Source of the DNA: an uncultured Candidatus Peregrinibacteria bacterium
Lineage (GTDB): Bacteria > Patescibacteriota > Gracilibacteria > Peribacterales > Peribacteraceae
Length of the DNA stretch: 27,960 bases
Reading direction: 5' to 3'
NCBI GenBank assembly: GCA_903822115.1
Contig: CAIJNU010000113.1
Span: forward strand, 1 to 27,960
Within the stretch, counting starts at the first letter, position 1; each line of letters opens with the position of its first letter. The notes below the pieces were generated by a model, which had not been told where the DNA came from, did no database searches, and worked only from the letters and a program-made list of their open reading frames with translations. The position numbers and the translations under genes were made by a program. Below are positions 6,853 through 14,385 of the stretch, piece by piece.

Positions 6853-8907
6853 ATGCCTCCTTCAACCACGACTGACGGGAACGCGTCTCAAAGCGAGCGT
6901 CCGGTGGACGGCGTGACGACGGGGGCGGTCGCGACTCCGCCGAAGAAAGAAGAATCCGCGGTGCGCTTCACGAAGCGTTTCGTCGTGATCATGGGGACGA
7001 TTCTCTACTCTGCGCTGATGATATGGTGTTTCGTGCTGCTTGCGATTCTCCCGAGCCCGACCGGAGAGATGCATACTCTCGTGAGCCTTGGCATCCTCAC
7101 TTCCCTTTGTGGAGCGGCGGTCTTCGTGATCGTGGGACTCCTGCTCGTGCAGCGTATTGCAAAAGCCGATGTTCCGATTGCCACCAGGCAGCGCAGTCTC
7201 ATCAAGCTTATCCTCACGCTCCTTCCCGGCATCGTCGTCTGCGTCATCGTACCCTTCATGATTCTGCGCGAGCCGCCGCTCTCCATTCAGACCATTCCTT
7301 CGGACTCTCGTGCATTCGTCGCTCCACTCTCGCTCACGCTCAGCGTGGAGAAGGCGGTCGCGACCTTGAAGAATCTCGGACTCGTTCCCGTGCAGTACGT
7401 GTGGGACACGGATGGCGACGGAAAGTCGAATGACACGACGGTCGTTCCGACGGTTACGGTGGTCTACGATCGTTCCGGCGTGTACAACGTAGCGGTGCGG
7501 ATCGTGTTGAATGGAGGTGCGTCGAGACTCGTCAATCTTCGGATTATCATCGGCAGCGAAGTGTTCTCGGTGAAACCGATTAAGCCCATCGTGGAGAAGC
7601 CCGCGCGTTTCTCGGTGGAAGGACTCCTCGCGGACCCCAAACTCCTCCAGAGCGTGCAGTGGGATTTCGAGGGCAACGGCACAACGGAGGAATCCAAGAC
7701 GCCTTACGTCACACACACGTACTACGCAACGGGTACGTACCATGTGACGGCAGTCATGCTGCTGACGAACAAAACACAGAAAACGTACAAGCGCGACGTC
7801 GAGGTGGTGAATCCTCCTCCCTTGCCCTTCCCCATCACACTCCGCACGGATCCCGCAAACCTCGTCGGACCCTCTCCCTTCGGTGTGCTCTTCACACTGC
7901 AGACGCAGGAGCCGTTGAAGGATGTCGTCTGGTCCTTCGGTGACGGGAAGCAGGAGGAGGGATCGGAACTCAAGCGCATAGGACATTCCTTTGAGGTGCC
8001 CGGTATCTATGCGGTGGAGGTGCAGGCGCGATCCCAGAGCGGATCACTCGCGGACATCACGGTCATCGTTCGCGCGACGAGTAAGCTCACGCTCAGCGAT
8101 CTCCATTTCGAGGGAACGCCGGATGTGAAGTCCAATACCATCACAGGCGATACGCCCCTCTCGGTGCAGATCAAGCCCGTTACATCGCAGCCGCTGATTC
8201 AATTCCTCTGGGAAGCGCCGGATCAGGACAACGCGACGATCACCGATTCCACATTCCAGGCGGTGTATCGCGAGGCGGGGACGTACAACGTGACGCTCGT
8301 CGGACAGGGGCCGGATGGCAGTTCGATGCGTCTTCCGTTGAAAGTCACCGTGAATGCTCCGGGCACCGAGTCTGCGTTCAGCATGAAGCCGGAGAGCGGT
8401 TCCGCTCCTCTGCATGTGCAATTTGACGCGTCGGATGCTTATGTCCCTGTGGGGGAGGACATCGCGGGTTTCAAGTGGGAGTTCGGTGATGAGCCGCTTG
8501 GACAGAAGGTGAATCTCGGAGGATCGAAAACGGATCACACATTCGCCAAGGAAGGGGAGTACAAGGTGACGATGACGATTGTGACACTTACGGGCAAAGA
8601 GTATCCCACACAACGCACGATCGTTGTGCTCCCGCCGTCGAACTCCGTGTGCCTCACTGCCAGCCGCACGACTGTCGTTGCGGGAAAGGCTGTCGCATTC
8701 GATTCCTCGTGCTCGACGGGAGACTTCTCAAGTATTCTCTGGGACGTTCGTTCCGTTGCGGATCCCCAAACGGTCATCGAACAGAGCGCCGACGCGCAGT
8801 ACATTCATGTGTTCGACAAAGAGGGAACGTATACCGTCACCCTGACGGAGCAGAACGCCAACGGCTATACTGCTTCCAAGAGCGTTACCATTACCGTCAC
8901 CCCATGA
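6853..8907 (+). CDS. membrane-anchored protein with six PKD-like domains
   Basis: 684 aa. A Pro/Thr-rich cytosolic head (1-40) is followed by three membrane helices (about 43-67, 75-101, 116-138), then six immunoglobulin-like PKD domains filling the rest. Each shows the core VxWDFxxxG...HxYxxxGxYxVxV, for example VQWDFEGNG, VVWSFGDGK, FLWEAPDQD, FKWEFGDEP and ILWDVRSVA, followed by HTYYATGTYHV, HSFEVPGIYAV or HVFDKEGTYTV. PKD domains usually act in protein or sugar contacts at the cell surface. The gene begins six bases after the lipoprotein gene, and its stop overlaps the start of a 28-codon gene by four bases. Confidence 0.9.
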   Translation: MPPSTTTDGNASQSERPVDGVTTGAVATPPKKEESAVRFTKRFVVIMGTILYSALMIWCFVLLAILPSPTGEMHTLVSLGILTSLCGAAVFVIVGLLLVQRIAKADVPIATRQRSLIKLILTLLPGIVVCVIVPFMILREPPLSIQTIPSDSRAFVAPLSLTLSVEKAVATLKNLGLVPVQYVWDTDGDGKSNDTTVVPTVTVVYDRSGVYNVAVRIVLNGGASRLVNLRIIIGSEVFSVKPIKPIVEKPARFSVEGLLADPKLLQSVQWDFEGNGTTEESKTPYVTHTYYATGTYHVTAVMLLTNKTQKTYKRDVEVVNPPPLPFPITLRTDPANLVGPSPFGVLFTLQTQEPLKDVVWSFGDGKQEEGSELKRIGHSFEVPGIYAVEVQARSQSGSLADITVIVRATSKLTLSDLHFEGTPDVKSNTITGDTPLSVQIKPVTSQPLIQFLWEAPDQDNATITDSTFQAVYREAGTYNVTLVGQGPDGSSMRLPLKVTVNAPGTESAFSMKPESGSAPLHVQFDASDAYVPVGEDIAGFKWEFGDEPLGQKVNLGGSKTDHTFAKEGEYKVTMTIVTLTGKEYPTQRTIVVLPPSNSVCLTASRTTVVAGKAVAFDSSCSTGDFSSILWDVRSVADPQTVIEQSADAQYIHVFDKEGTYTVTLTEQNANGYTASKSVTITVTP

Positions 8908-8990
8908 AGAAATCCACTGTCCGCACTGCGGCCATCATCGGCATCATCGCCGTCGTTCTCGGAGCGATCCTGCCCTCTCTGCTTCGCTGA
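8904..8990 (+). CDS. 28-residue single-pass membrane peptide
   Basis: A tiny frame starts at an ATG that overlaps the TGA of the PKD gene (ATGA, four bases), a classic coupling arrangement. The peptide begins MKKSTVR, then has one hydrophobic helix (about residues 8-26: AAIIGIIAVVLGAILPSLL) and ends in Arg. Positive-inside charge suggests an N-in orientation. It is the last gene of the lemA operon, 13 bases from the convergent tsaD stop. It may be a small subunit or stabiliser of the PKD membrane protein. It is too short for certainty, but overlap, charge pattern and hydrophobicity make it credible. Confidence 0.6.
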   Translation: MKKSTVRTAAIIGIIAVVLGAILPSLLR

Positions 8991-9003
8991 GCTCTTTCCT
9001 TGA

Positions 9004-10023
9004 TTACGAGAGCGCCAGAGATGCTTCTGTTGCAAAAGGTTTCTGCGCTTCCTCCGGATGTTCCTGAATGAGGAAGTATCCCGCTGCCGCGATCATCGCC
9101 GCGTTGTCCGTGCAATATGCGAGTGTGAGTGGCGTGCGGAGAATGACGCCGTGACGAGAGCAGAGTTCGGCGGCTCTCTCTCGAAGATGCGTATTCGCGG
9201 AGACGCCTCCGACGATGTGGACTTCCAAGACGTGATGGCGATCGAGCGCGGAGGCGATGCCATCGAGGAGGTGGCGCGTGATGGCGTTCTGGTAGGACGC
9301 GCAGACGCCGGAGAGATCGTCTCGTGCTTCCGGATGATCCCTGAGGAGATATTTCAGTGATGTCTTGAGTCCCGAGAAGCTGAAGTCGAGTGATTTCTCT
9401 CCCGAGAGAGGATGAGGGAATGCATATGCCTGCACATCTCCTCCCTCCGCGGCTTTCGAGATCGATGGGCCGCCGGGGTAGGGGAGTGAGAGCAGGTGTG
9501 CGCCCTTGTCGAACGCCTCTCCTGCCGCATCATCCCGCGAACGTCCGAGGAGGCGATTTCGGTTGTGCCCTTCTCGAAGCCATAAATCCGTGTGTCCGCC
9601 GGATGCCGAAAGCGTGAGGATCGGGAAGCGGATTTCCTCCGCGAAGCCGCCGGGAGGGACGAGCCAGGTGGAGGTGAGGTGGCCGATGCTGTGGTGCACT
9701 CCGACGCACGGGACATGCCAGAGCTCGGCAAGTGTGCGGCCCGTCACGGTGCCGACAAGGAGCGAGCCGAGCAGGCCGGGACCGCGTGTCACTGCGATCG
9801 CTTCGATGTCCGATCGCTCGACCTTCGCCTCCTTCAACGCCTGCCCAATGACGGGGATCATGCACTCCACTTGTTTGCGCGCCGCTTCTTCGGGGATGAC
9901 ACCTGCGAGCGCGGCGAAGAGCGCCTTCGAGCTGGAGATGACGTTGCTGAGTACGGTGCGGCCGTTTTCCACGACGGCGGCGGACGTCTCATCGCACGAT
10001 GTTTCGATGCCAAGGAGGATCAT
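9004..10023 (-). CDS. tsaD: tRNA N6-adenosine threonylcarbamoyltransferase TsaD
   Basis: TsaD/Kae1/Qri7 family, 339 aa (usual about 335-345). It transfers threonylcarbamoyl from TC-AMP to A37 of tRNAs that read ANN codons, working with TsaB/TsaE partners in bacteria. The motifs are complete: LGIETSCDET at the start, metal ligands in HSIGH (His111, His115), SASGGHTDL (139-147), FDKGAHLLSLPYPGGP (171-186), SFSGLKT, GGVSAN, and CTDNAAM with Asp306 as the third metal ligand. The frame is open upstream to 10680 only because it lies opposite lgt; ATG 10023 gives the family N-terminus. A TATACT box ends nine bases before the ATG, so the mRNA may be almost leaderless. Confidence 0.96.
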   Translation of the reverse strand: MILLGIETSCDETSAAVVENGRTVLSNVISSSKALFAALAGVIPEEAARKQVECMIPVIGQALKEAKVERSDIEAIAVTRGPGLLGSLLVGTVTGRTLAELWHVPCVGVHHSIGHLTSTWLVPPGGFAEEIRFPILTLSASGGHTDLWLREGHNRNRLLGRSRDDAAGEAFDKGAHLLSLPYPGGPSISKAAEGGDVQAYAFPHPLSGEKSLDFSFSGLKTSLKYLLRDHPEARDDLSGVCASYQNAITRHLLDGIASALDRHHVLEVHIVGGVSANTHLRERAAELCSRHGVILRTPLTLAYCTDNAAMIAAAGYFLIQEHPEEAQKPFATEASLALS

Positions 10024-10032
10024 GAGGTTGAG

Positions 10033-10040
10033 AGTATACA
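10033..10040. promoter_or_regulatory. overlapping divergent -10 boxes, tsaD and lgt
   Basis: The palindrome GTATAC gives TATACT on the minus strand (10033-10038) toward tsaD and TATACA on the + strand (10035-10040) toward lgt. The two promoters overlap, so only one polymerase could open the site at a time. No strong -35 is visible on either side. Confidence 0.45.
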
Positions 10041-10071
10041 AGTGTGGGTGCGCATTGGGGATATTCCTTTC

Positions 10072-10884
10072 ATGTTCCTTCACCGCTACCCTTTCCCCAT
10101 GTTCTCCCTCTTCCCGTCGCGAACGATCGCGCTTTCGGTCTTCGGTTTCGCCATTCACTGGTACGGGATCATGTATGTTCTCGCGTTCCTCACGGCGATC
10201 TGGCTCCTCCCGAGACTCGGGAAGATGCGCAAGCTGAACCTCTCGTACGATCAGTGGCTCTCGCTCGTCTCGTGGATCATCGTGGGTGTCCTCGTCGGGG
10301 GAAGGCTCGGTTTCGTTCTTCTCTACAATCCTTCCTACTACTTCTCGCATCCCCGGGAAATCTTCTTCGTATGGCAGGGGGGCATGGCGTCGCATGGGGG
10401 ATTCGTCGCCGTGATTCTCGTTCTCTTCCTGTGGGTGCGGAAGGAGAGAGTGAATTTCTTGTCGCTCGGAGATATCGTAACCGTCCCCGCGGCGATCGGA
10501 CTTGCACTCGGGCGTATCGGCAATCTCATTAATCAGGAACTCTACGGCACCGTGACTTCTCTGCCGTGGGGGATTTCCATCCCAGGCGTGGCGGGACTGC
10601 GCCATCCCACACAAGCGTACGAGTGTCTCTGGGATTTGGCGACGGCGGTCATCTGCTTCTTCCTTCTCAAGTATTTCCACACTCGTAACGGACGCATTGG
10701 GGTGATTTTTCTCATGCTCTATGCCGTCGGGAGATTTCTTCTCGAATACTTCCGCGAACAGCAGTACTCGCTCTTCACGATTGGAACCGTCGCTCTCACA
10801 CGCGGACAGCTCTACACGATTCCGCTCTTTCTCTTCGCGCTCGTCGTATGGTTTCTCGCACCGAAGCGAAAGGTTTCCTCCTGA
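10072..10884 (+). CDS. lgt: prolipoprotein diacylglyceryl transferase Lgt
   Basis: Integral membrane enzyme that moves diacylglycerol from phosphatidylglycerol to the lipobox cysteine of prolipoproteins. 270 aa from ATG 10072; ATG 10099 is an alternative start nine residues in. The family motifs are present: HWYGIMY (29-35), GGMASHGG with His108, the Lgt signature GRIGNLINQELYG (147-159), AYECLWD, GRFLLEYFREQQ, and TRGQLYTIP near the end, with several hydrophobic helices throughout. A lipoprotein substrate is encoded nearby (5923-6846). The long upstream extension of the frame lies opposite tsaD and is rejected. Its last 73 bases overlap the 3' end of rnhB on the other strand. Confidence 0.95.
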   Translation: MFLHRYPFPMFSLFPSRTIALSVFGFAIHWYGIMYVLAFLTAIWLLPRLGKMRKLNLSYDQWLSLVSWIIVGVLVGGRLGFVLLYNPSYYFSHPREIFFVWQGGMASHGGFVAVILVLFLWVRKERVNFLSLGDIVTVPAAIGLALGRIGNLINQELYGTVTSLPWGISIPGVAGLRHPTQAYECLWDLATAVICFFLLKYFHTRNGRIGVIFLMLYAVGRFLLEYFREQQYSLFTIGTVALTRGQLYTIPLFLFALVVWFLAPKRKVSS

Positions 10885-11504
10885 GAGGAGGGGAGTATGC
10901 GCGAGAGGAAGGACAGCCGGTGGATTCCACTCGGACCGTGCGATCGAATGGCGCGAATATGTTCCTCACTGCCGTACCCTTTGTGCTCGGCAAATCCGTA
11001 GAGCGAGGAGAGGCGATCGTGCAGGCGCATGAGACGATCGCGGGTCACTTTGGCGAGTATGGATGCGGCGGCGATACAGGGCTCGAGTGCGTCTCCGTGA
11101 ATGACGGAGGAGTGGGGGAGATCGAACCAGAAGTGGTCGCGTCCGTCGACAAGCAGGAAGGTGGGTGCGCAGAGATGCTGGAGATTTCTGAGTGCCCGCT
11201 GCATCGCGATTTCCGTCGCAGCGAGAATTCCGCGTTCTTCTATCACGGCGTGCGACGCGATGCCGATGCCGTACGGACATGAAGTTGTAATCCATAGATA
11301 GGCAATTTCGCGTTGCTCGGGGGAGAGCTGCTTGCTGTCGGCGATGATGCAGTTGTTCGAAATATTCTTGGATGGTGACCACTGCGGCGCAGAGGATTTT
11401 CGTCTGAAAAGTGCCATCGGGAGGACGCATGCTCCTGCCACCACCGGCCCCGCGAGCGCGCCTCTCCCCGCCTCGTCGATGCCCGCAATGATCGCTTCCG
11501 TCAT
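10812..11504 (-). CDS. rnhB: ribonuclease HII
   Basis: Cleaves RNA in RNA-DNA hybrids and at single ribonucleotides in DNA. 230 aa. GIDEAGRGALAGPV (8-21) holds Asp10 and Glu11; Asp120 (LLVDGRD) and Asp138 (HGDALEP) complete the DEDD site with the same 18-residue spacing as the E. coli enzyme. DSKQLSPEQR (56-65) and AAASILAKVTRDR (145-157) are also typical. A polar insertion of roughly 15-20 residues (about 33-52) precedes DSKQL. About 24 C-terminal residues, encoded antisense to lgt, are not typical of the family and may have grown into that overlap. The start ATG overlaps the Mur ligase stop by four bases (ATGA), so the genes are likely coupled. Confidence 0.94.
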   Translation of the reverse strand: MTEAIIAGIDEAGRGALAGPVVAGACVLPMALFRRKSSAPQWSPSKNISNNCIIADSKQLSPEQREIAYLWITTSCPYGIGIASHAVIEERGILAATEIAMQRALRNLQHLCAPTFLLVDGRDHFWFDLPHSSVIHGDALEPCIAAASILAKVTRDRLMRLHDRLSSLYGFAEHKGYGSEEHIRAIRSHGPSGIHRLSFLSRILPSSQEETFRFGARNHTTSAKRKSGIV

Positions 11505-12799
11505 GGGAATTGTCGTAGCAATTCTCTCGCGATCTCGCGCTCGTTCCAGGGGATGGTGCCCGCGCTCGTCGTCATCGTGGTGTCGCTGCCTTTTCCGCAG
11601 AGCACCACCACGTCGCCCGGCTTCGCATTCGCGAAGAGAAAGCGGATCGCTTCGAGACGATCAAAAATTTTGTAGGCGGTCTTCGACGTGTCCACGCCCG
11701 CCCAGACTTCGTCGATGATTTTCTGAGGATCTTCGTTATAGGGATCCTCGTTGGATACGACAGTCACGTCGGCGAGGGCGCTCACGATACGCCCGACCTC
11801 CGGTCGCTTCTCGCGCATGCGTTCGCCGCAACTCCCGGTCAGGACGAGCAGACGATTGCCGACTCCGAGCGTCCGATGCAATGTGGTGAGCGTCTTCTCG
11901 TAGGCGATCGGTGTGACCGTGAAGTCCACGAAGACGGAAAACGGTTGCGGCCCTTCAATCTTCTCCATGCGTCCCGGCACGCCGCGAAAACTCTCGAGAG
12001 CGCGGACGGATGCATCGAATGAAATGCCGCACGCGAGCGCGCACCCGATGGCGCAGAGCGAGTTTTCGATATTGAAACTCCCGGGGATCCGGAGCGTGAG
12101 GGAGGCCGTCTGTTCCATTGTATCGGTACGCAGGTGTGTCGTCGCTCGTGAGGCGGAGAGTTCCTCGGCGATGTCCGTGACCCAGAGGGAGTCTCCTTGG
12201 CTTGTGGGTGCGGAAGTACCGTAGGCGAGGGTTTTACCCGGAAGCGATCGATACTGTGCGAAGGTTTCGTCTCCGGCATTGAGAACCTTCGTCCCGTTGG
12301 ATTTCATCATGGCAAAGATCAAAGCTTTATCTCGGCGGTACTGCTCCATCGTGCCGTGGTAATCGAGGTGCTCGCGCGAGGTGTTGGTGATGGCGGCGAC
12401 GGCTGGCCATGTCCAATTGCTTCGCCCTTGTACGAGGCCGTGCGATGAGTACTCGAGTACGGCGTGCGTGCAGCCGATGCGTACGAGGCGGCGCAGAAAC
12501 TTTTGCGTCAGGAACGGAGAGGGGGAAGTCTTCTGCGTGGCGTTCCACGTCACTTCATCTCCGATGCGCAAAAATGCTGTCGAGAGTGCTCCGCACTTCA
12601 CACTGCTTGCGGCGAGAATATGCGCCGTCATGCTCACCGTAGTCGTCTTGCCGTCCGTGCCGGTGATGCCGATGATCGTGAGACGACGCGCAGGAAAACC
12701 GAAAACGAGTGCTGCGCAATACGCTCTGAGGCGGTGCCACAGGAGGCGAATCGGACTTCGCTGGGGGATTAGCCTTTTGATCGCTGTGAGTGGAGTCAC
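11501..12799 (-). CDS. MurE-like Mur ligase lacking the N-terminal domain
   Basis: ATP-dependent amide ligase of the Mur family, 432 aa (MurE is about 490). Residues 1-40 form a short basic/hydrophobic lead instead of the UDP-binding domain 1. Then come the ATP loop GITGTDGKTTT (44-54), LEYSSHGL (115-122), TNTSREHLDYHG with the probable carbamylated Lys158, SFNIENSLCAI (241-251), and the C-terminal domain. Two key motifs depart from MurE: DYAHTP is DFTVTP (292-297), and the DNPR motif that reads meso-diaminopimelate is EDPY (351-354). The amino acid added, and even the acceptor, may therefore differ. GTG 12799 overlaps the riboflavin kinase stop (GTGA). The longer open frame to 13051 is antisense or overlapping sequence and is rejected. 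Confidence 0.85.
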   Translation of the reverse strand: MTPLTAIKRLIPQRSPIRLLWHRLRAYCAALVFGFPARRLTIIGITGTDGKTTTVSMTAHILAASSVKCGALSTAFLRIGDEVTWNATQKTSPSPFLTQKFLRRLVRIGCTHAVLEYSSHGLVQGRSNWTWPAVAAITNTSREHLDYHGTMEQYRRDKALIFAMMKSNGTKVLNAGDETFAQYRSLPGKTLAYGTSAPTSQGDSLWVTDIAEELSASRATTHLRTDTMEQTASLTLRIPGSFNIENSLCAIGCALACGISFDASVRALESFRGVPGRMEKIEGPQPFSVFVDFTVTPIAYEKTLTTLHRTLGVGNRLLVLTGSCGERMREKRPEVGRIVSALADVTVVSNEDPYNEDPQKIIDEVWAGVDTSKTAYKIFDRLEAIRFLFANAKPGDVVVLCGKGSDTTMTTSAGTIPWNEREIARELLRQFP

Positions 12800-13185
12800 G
12801 GAAGATGCAGGATAGCACGCGCAGACCGGATATCGGACTGAATTTGTTCGCGGAGAGCTTCCTTCGATGGAAAATCCGAAACATCGCGGATGAACGCGAT
12901 GACATTGATGGTCAGAGAAGCAGGAGGGGAGGGGAGTTGCAGATCGAGGAGATGCACCTCGCAGGAAAGGGGTTCGGCGAAGACGGGTCGAGGACCGTAG
13001 TGCATGACGGCGGGCAAAGGCGATACACTTGCGTCGATGGTGACGAAGCACGCGTAGATCCCTTCGTGCAGCGACATCGGAACGTCACTCAGATTCACGT
13101 TGAGCGTCGGCGATCCAATCGTCCGGCCTCGAGCGGTTCCCGCCACGATGCGTCCGGTGAAGGTGATGAGCGAGGGGGCTGACAC
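12796..13185 (-). CDS. stand-alone riboflavin kinase
   Basis: 129 aa, matching only the C-terminal kinase domain of bifunctional RibF; no FAD-synthetase half is present. Signatures: GRIVAGTARGRTIGSPTLNV (11-30) with the PT pair at 26-27 that binds Mg-ATP, GIYACFV (42-48), YGPRPVF (63-69), and the catalytic Glu76 in CEVHLLD. The tail (FIRDVSDFPSKEALREQIQSDI...) is like RibF. It converts riboflavin to FMN. The start is a GTG at 13185. Its stop overlaps the Mur ligase GTG by four bases, and it follows the SLH gene by 49 bases, so it belongs to a minus-strand operon with genes of unrelated function. Confidence 0.88.
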   Translation of the reverse strand: MSAPSLITFTGRIVAGTARGRTIGSPTLNVNLSDVPMSLHEGIYACFVTIDASVSPLPAVMHYGPRPVFAEPLSCEVHLLDLQLPSPPASLTINVIAFIRDVSDFPSKEALREQIQSDIRSARAILHLP

Positions 13186-13234
13186 GGAGAGAGGCTACGC
13201 TCTTACCTCAAAGGAAGAAAATATACGTCAGTGA

Positions 13235-14254
13235 CTATTTTTTTAGTGCACGGGCGCTATCAGCCATGCTCTTGGCGATCGATTCCATTTGAGAAGCGAG
13301 CGAATCGAGAGAGGGGCTGAACGCCTTCGCTTTCTCCGCGGTGGCATACGCATCTTTGGCATTCGCAATCACGTCGTCGAGACGATTTTCCGTCCCCGCG
13401 CGAAACGCTTGCGTAATCAAGCGGAAGCCTTCCGTAATTTTCACGGCTCCCTTCACGGTTGCACTCGAGGAATTCTTCTGCAGCGCTCCGCGCGCGGAGA
13501 CAAGCGAACGCGCGGAGGCGTACTCTGCCTGTTCCAATTGCTTCTGGTCGATCATCTGGAGAAGATTGACCACTTCGCTCTCGGCTTCCGAGAGAAGCGC
13601 CTGCGTGCGGCGACCTTGATCGAACATCAGGTATCGGTACAGGAGACTCGCGACATCTCCCCTCGTGAGCGCATCTCCCGGATTCAGGTGTCCGTTCGCA
13701 TCGATCATGACCATCGATGAGGCGAGCGCGTAACGCATGTGCGGGAAGAACCAGTCCGCGGGATGCGCATCCGTTGCCAGGGGATCCGTGAGATCGGAGA
13801 AAGCGGAGGAAGTGTCGATACCCGTTACTTTGAAGAACATCTTCAGAAACTCCGCTCTCACGACGGGATCCGCGGGACGGAAGACGGTTTTTGCCGGCGG
13901 ACCGGAGATGATGCCGAGAGTTTTTGCGCGCTCCACGAACGGCTCGTACCATGCGTCACTCGCGACATCAGAGAAGGAGGAAGCAGGAGATGGACTGACG
14001 TCTATGCCGCTCTTCGTGCTCATGAGAATCTTGAGCGCTTCAGCGCGATTCACTTTGGCATCGGGTCGGAAGGTGCCGTCGGGATATCCGCCGAAGATAT
14101 TCTGCGCCTTCAGATACTCCACCGCGGCAAAGAGGGAAGAGCTCGATGGGACGTCGCGAAATGATGAGGGCGCTGCCGCCATCGCTATCGGGAGCGAGAC
14201 GATCAAAGAAGCCTGTGAGACGACGAGGACACATGCCGCGAAACGATGTCTCAT
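13235..14254 (-). CDS. secreted protein with three SLH domains
   Basis: 339 aa. The signal peptide probably ends near AMAAA (24-28). Three S-layer homology domains follow: SLH1 about 32-78 (GGYPDGTFRPDAKVNRAEALKIL), SLH2 about 93-145 (FRPADPVVRAEFLKMF) and SLH3 about 150-210, which is more diverged. Residues 215-339 are predicted helical, with Gln/Glu/Ala-rich segments that could form a coiled bundle. SLH domains normally bind pyruvylated cell-wall polymers, so this protein probably anchors to, or is part of, the cell wall or S-layer. It is the first gene of the minus-strand run SLH, riboflavin kinase, Mur ligase, rnhB. It diverges from the Ser-rich surface gene across 131 bases that carry promoters in both directions. 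Confidence 0.92.
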   Translation of the reverse strand: MRHRFAACVLVVSQASLIVSLPIAMAAAPSSFRDVPSSSSLFAAVEYLKAQNIFGGYPDGTFRPDAKVNRAEALKILMSTKSGIDVSPSPASSFSDVASDAWYEPFVERAKTLGIISGPPAKTVFRPADPVVRAEFLKMFFKVTGIDTSSAFSDLTDPLATDAHPADWFFPHMRYALASSMVMIDANGHLNPGDALTRGDVASLLYRYLMFDQGRRTQALLSEAESEVVNLLQMIDQKQLEQAEYASARSLVSARGALQKNSSSATVKGAVKITEGFRLITQAFRAGTENRLDDVIANAKDAYATAEKAKAFSPSLDSLASQMESIAKSMADSARALKK

Positions 14255-14263
14255 AACGTTTCT

Positions 14264-14292
14264 ATGCTATCGACGGAGTGTCTTTTCAACAA
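14264..14292 (-). promoter_or_regulatory. promoter of the SLH gene
   Basis: On the minus strand: TTGTTG (14287-14292), a 17-base spacer and TAGCAT (14264-14269), which ends nine bases before the ATG at 14254. This gives a leader of only a few bases. Confidence 0.45.
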
Positions 14293-14350
14293 TCGACGCT
14301 GACTGCAAAAATACCGCATTAGCAAGCCGATTCTGCCGAATTGGGGAGGT

Positions 14351-14379
14351 TTGTTTTATACAAGAAAATATGTTATAAT
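14351..14379 (+). promoter_or_regulatory. extended -10 promoter of the Ser-rich gene
   Basis: TTGTTT (14351-14356), a 17-base spacer and a perfect TATAAT (14374-14379) preceded by TGT, giving TGTTATAAT. The predicted transcription start falls on or next to the GTG at 14386, which makes a leaderless mRNA likely. The nine-base core is identical to that at 16809-16817. Confidence 0.65.
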
Positions 14380-14385
14380 TATAAC

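Noticed and set aside
10024..10680. Extension upstream of tsaD
   Set aside because: Antisense to lgt; TsaD proteins begin at MxLGIETSCDE.
12800..13051. N-terminal extension of the Mur ligase as a missing domain 1
   Set aside because: It overlaps the riboflavin kinase gene in another frame, has no resemblance to a Mur domain 1, and a GTGA overlap marks the start.
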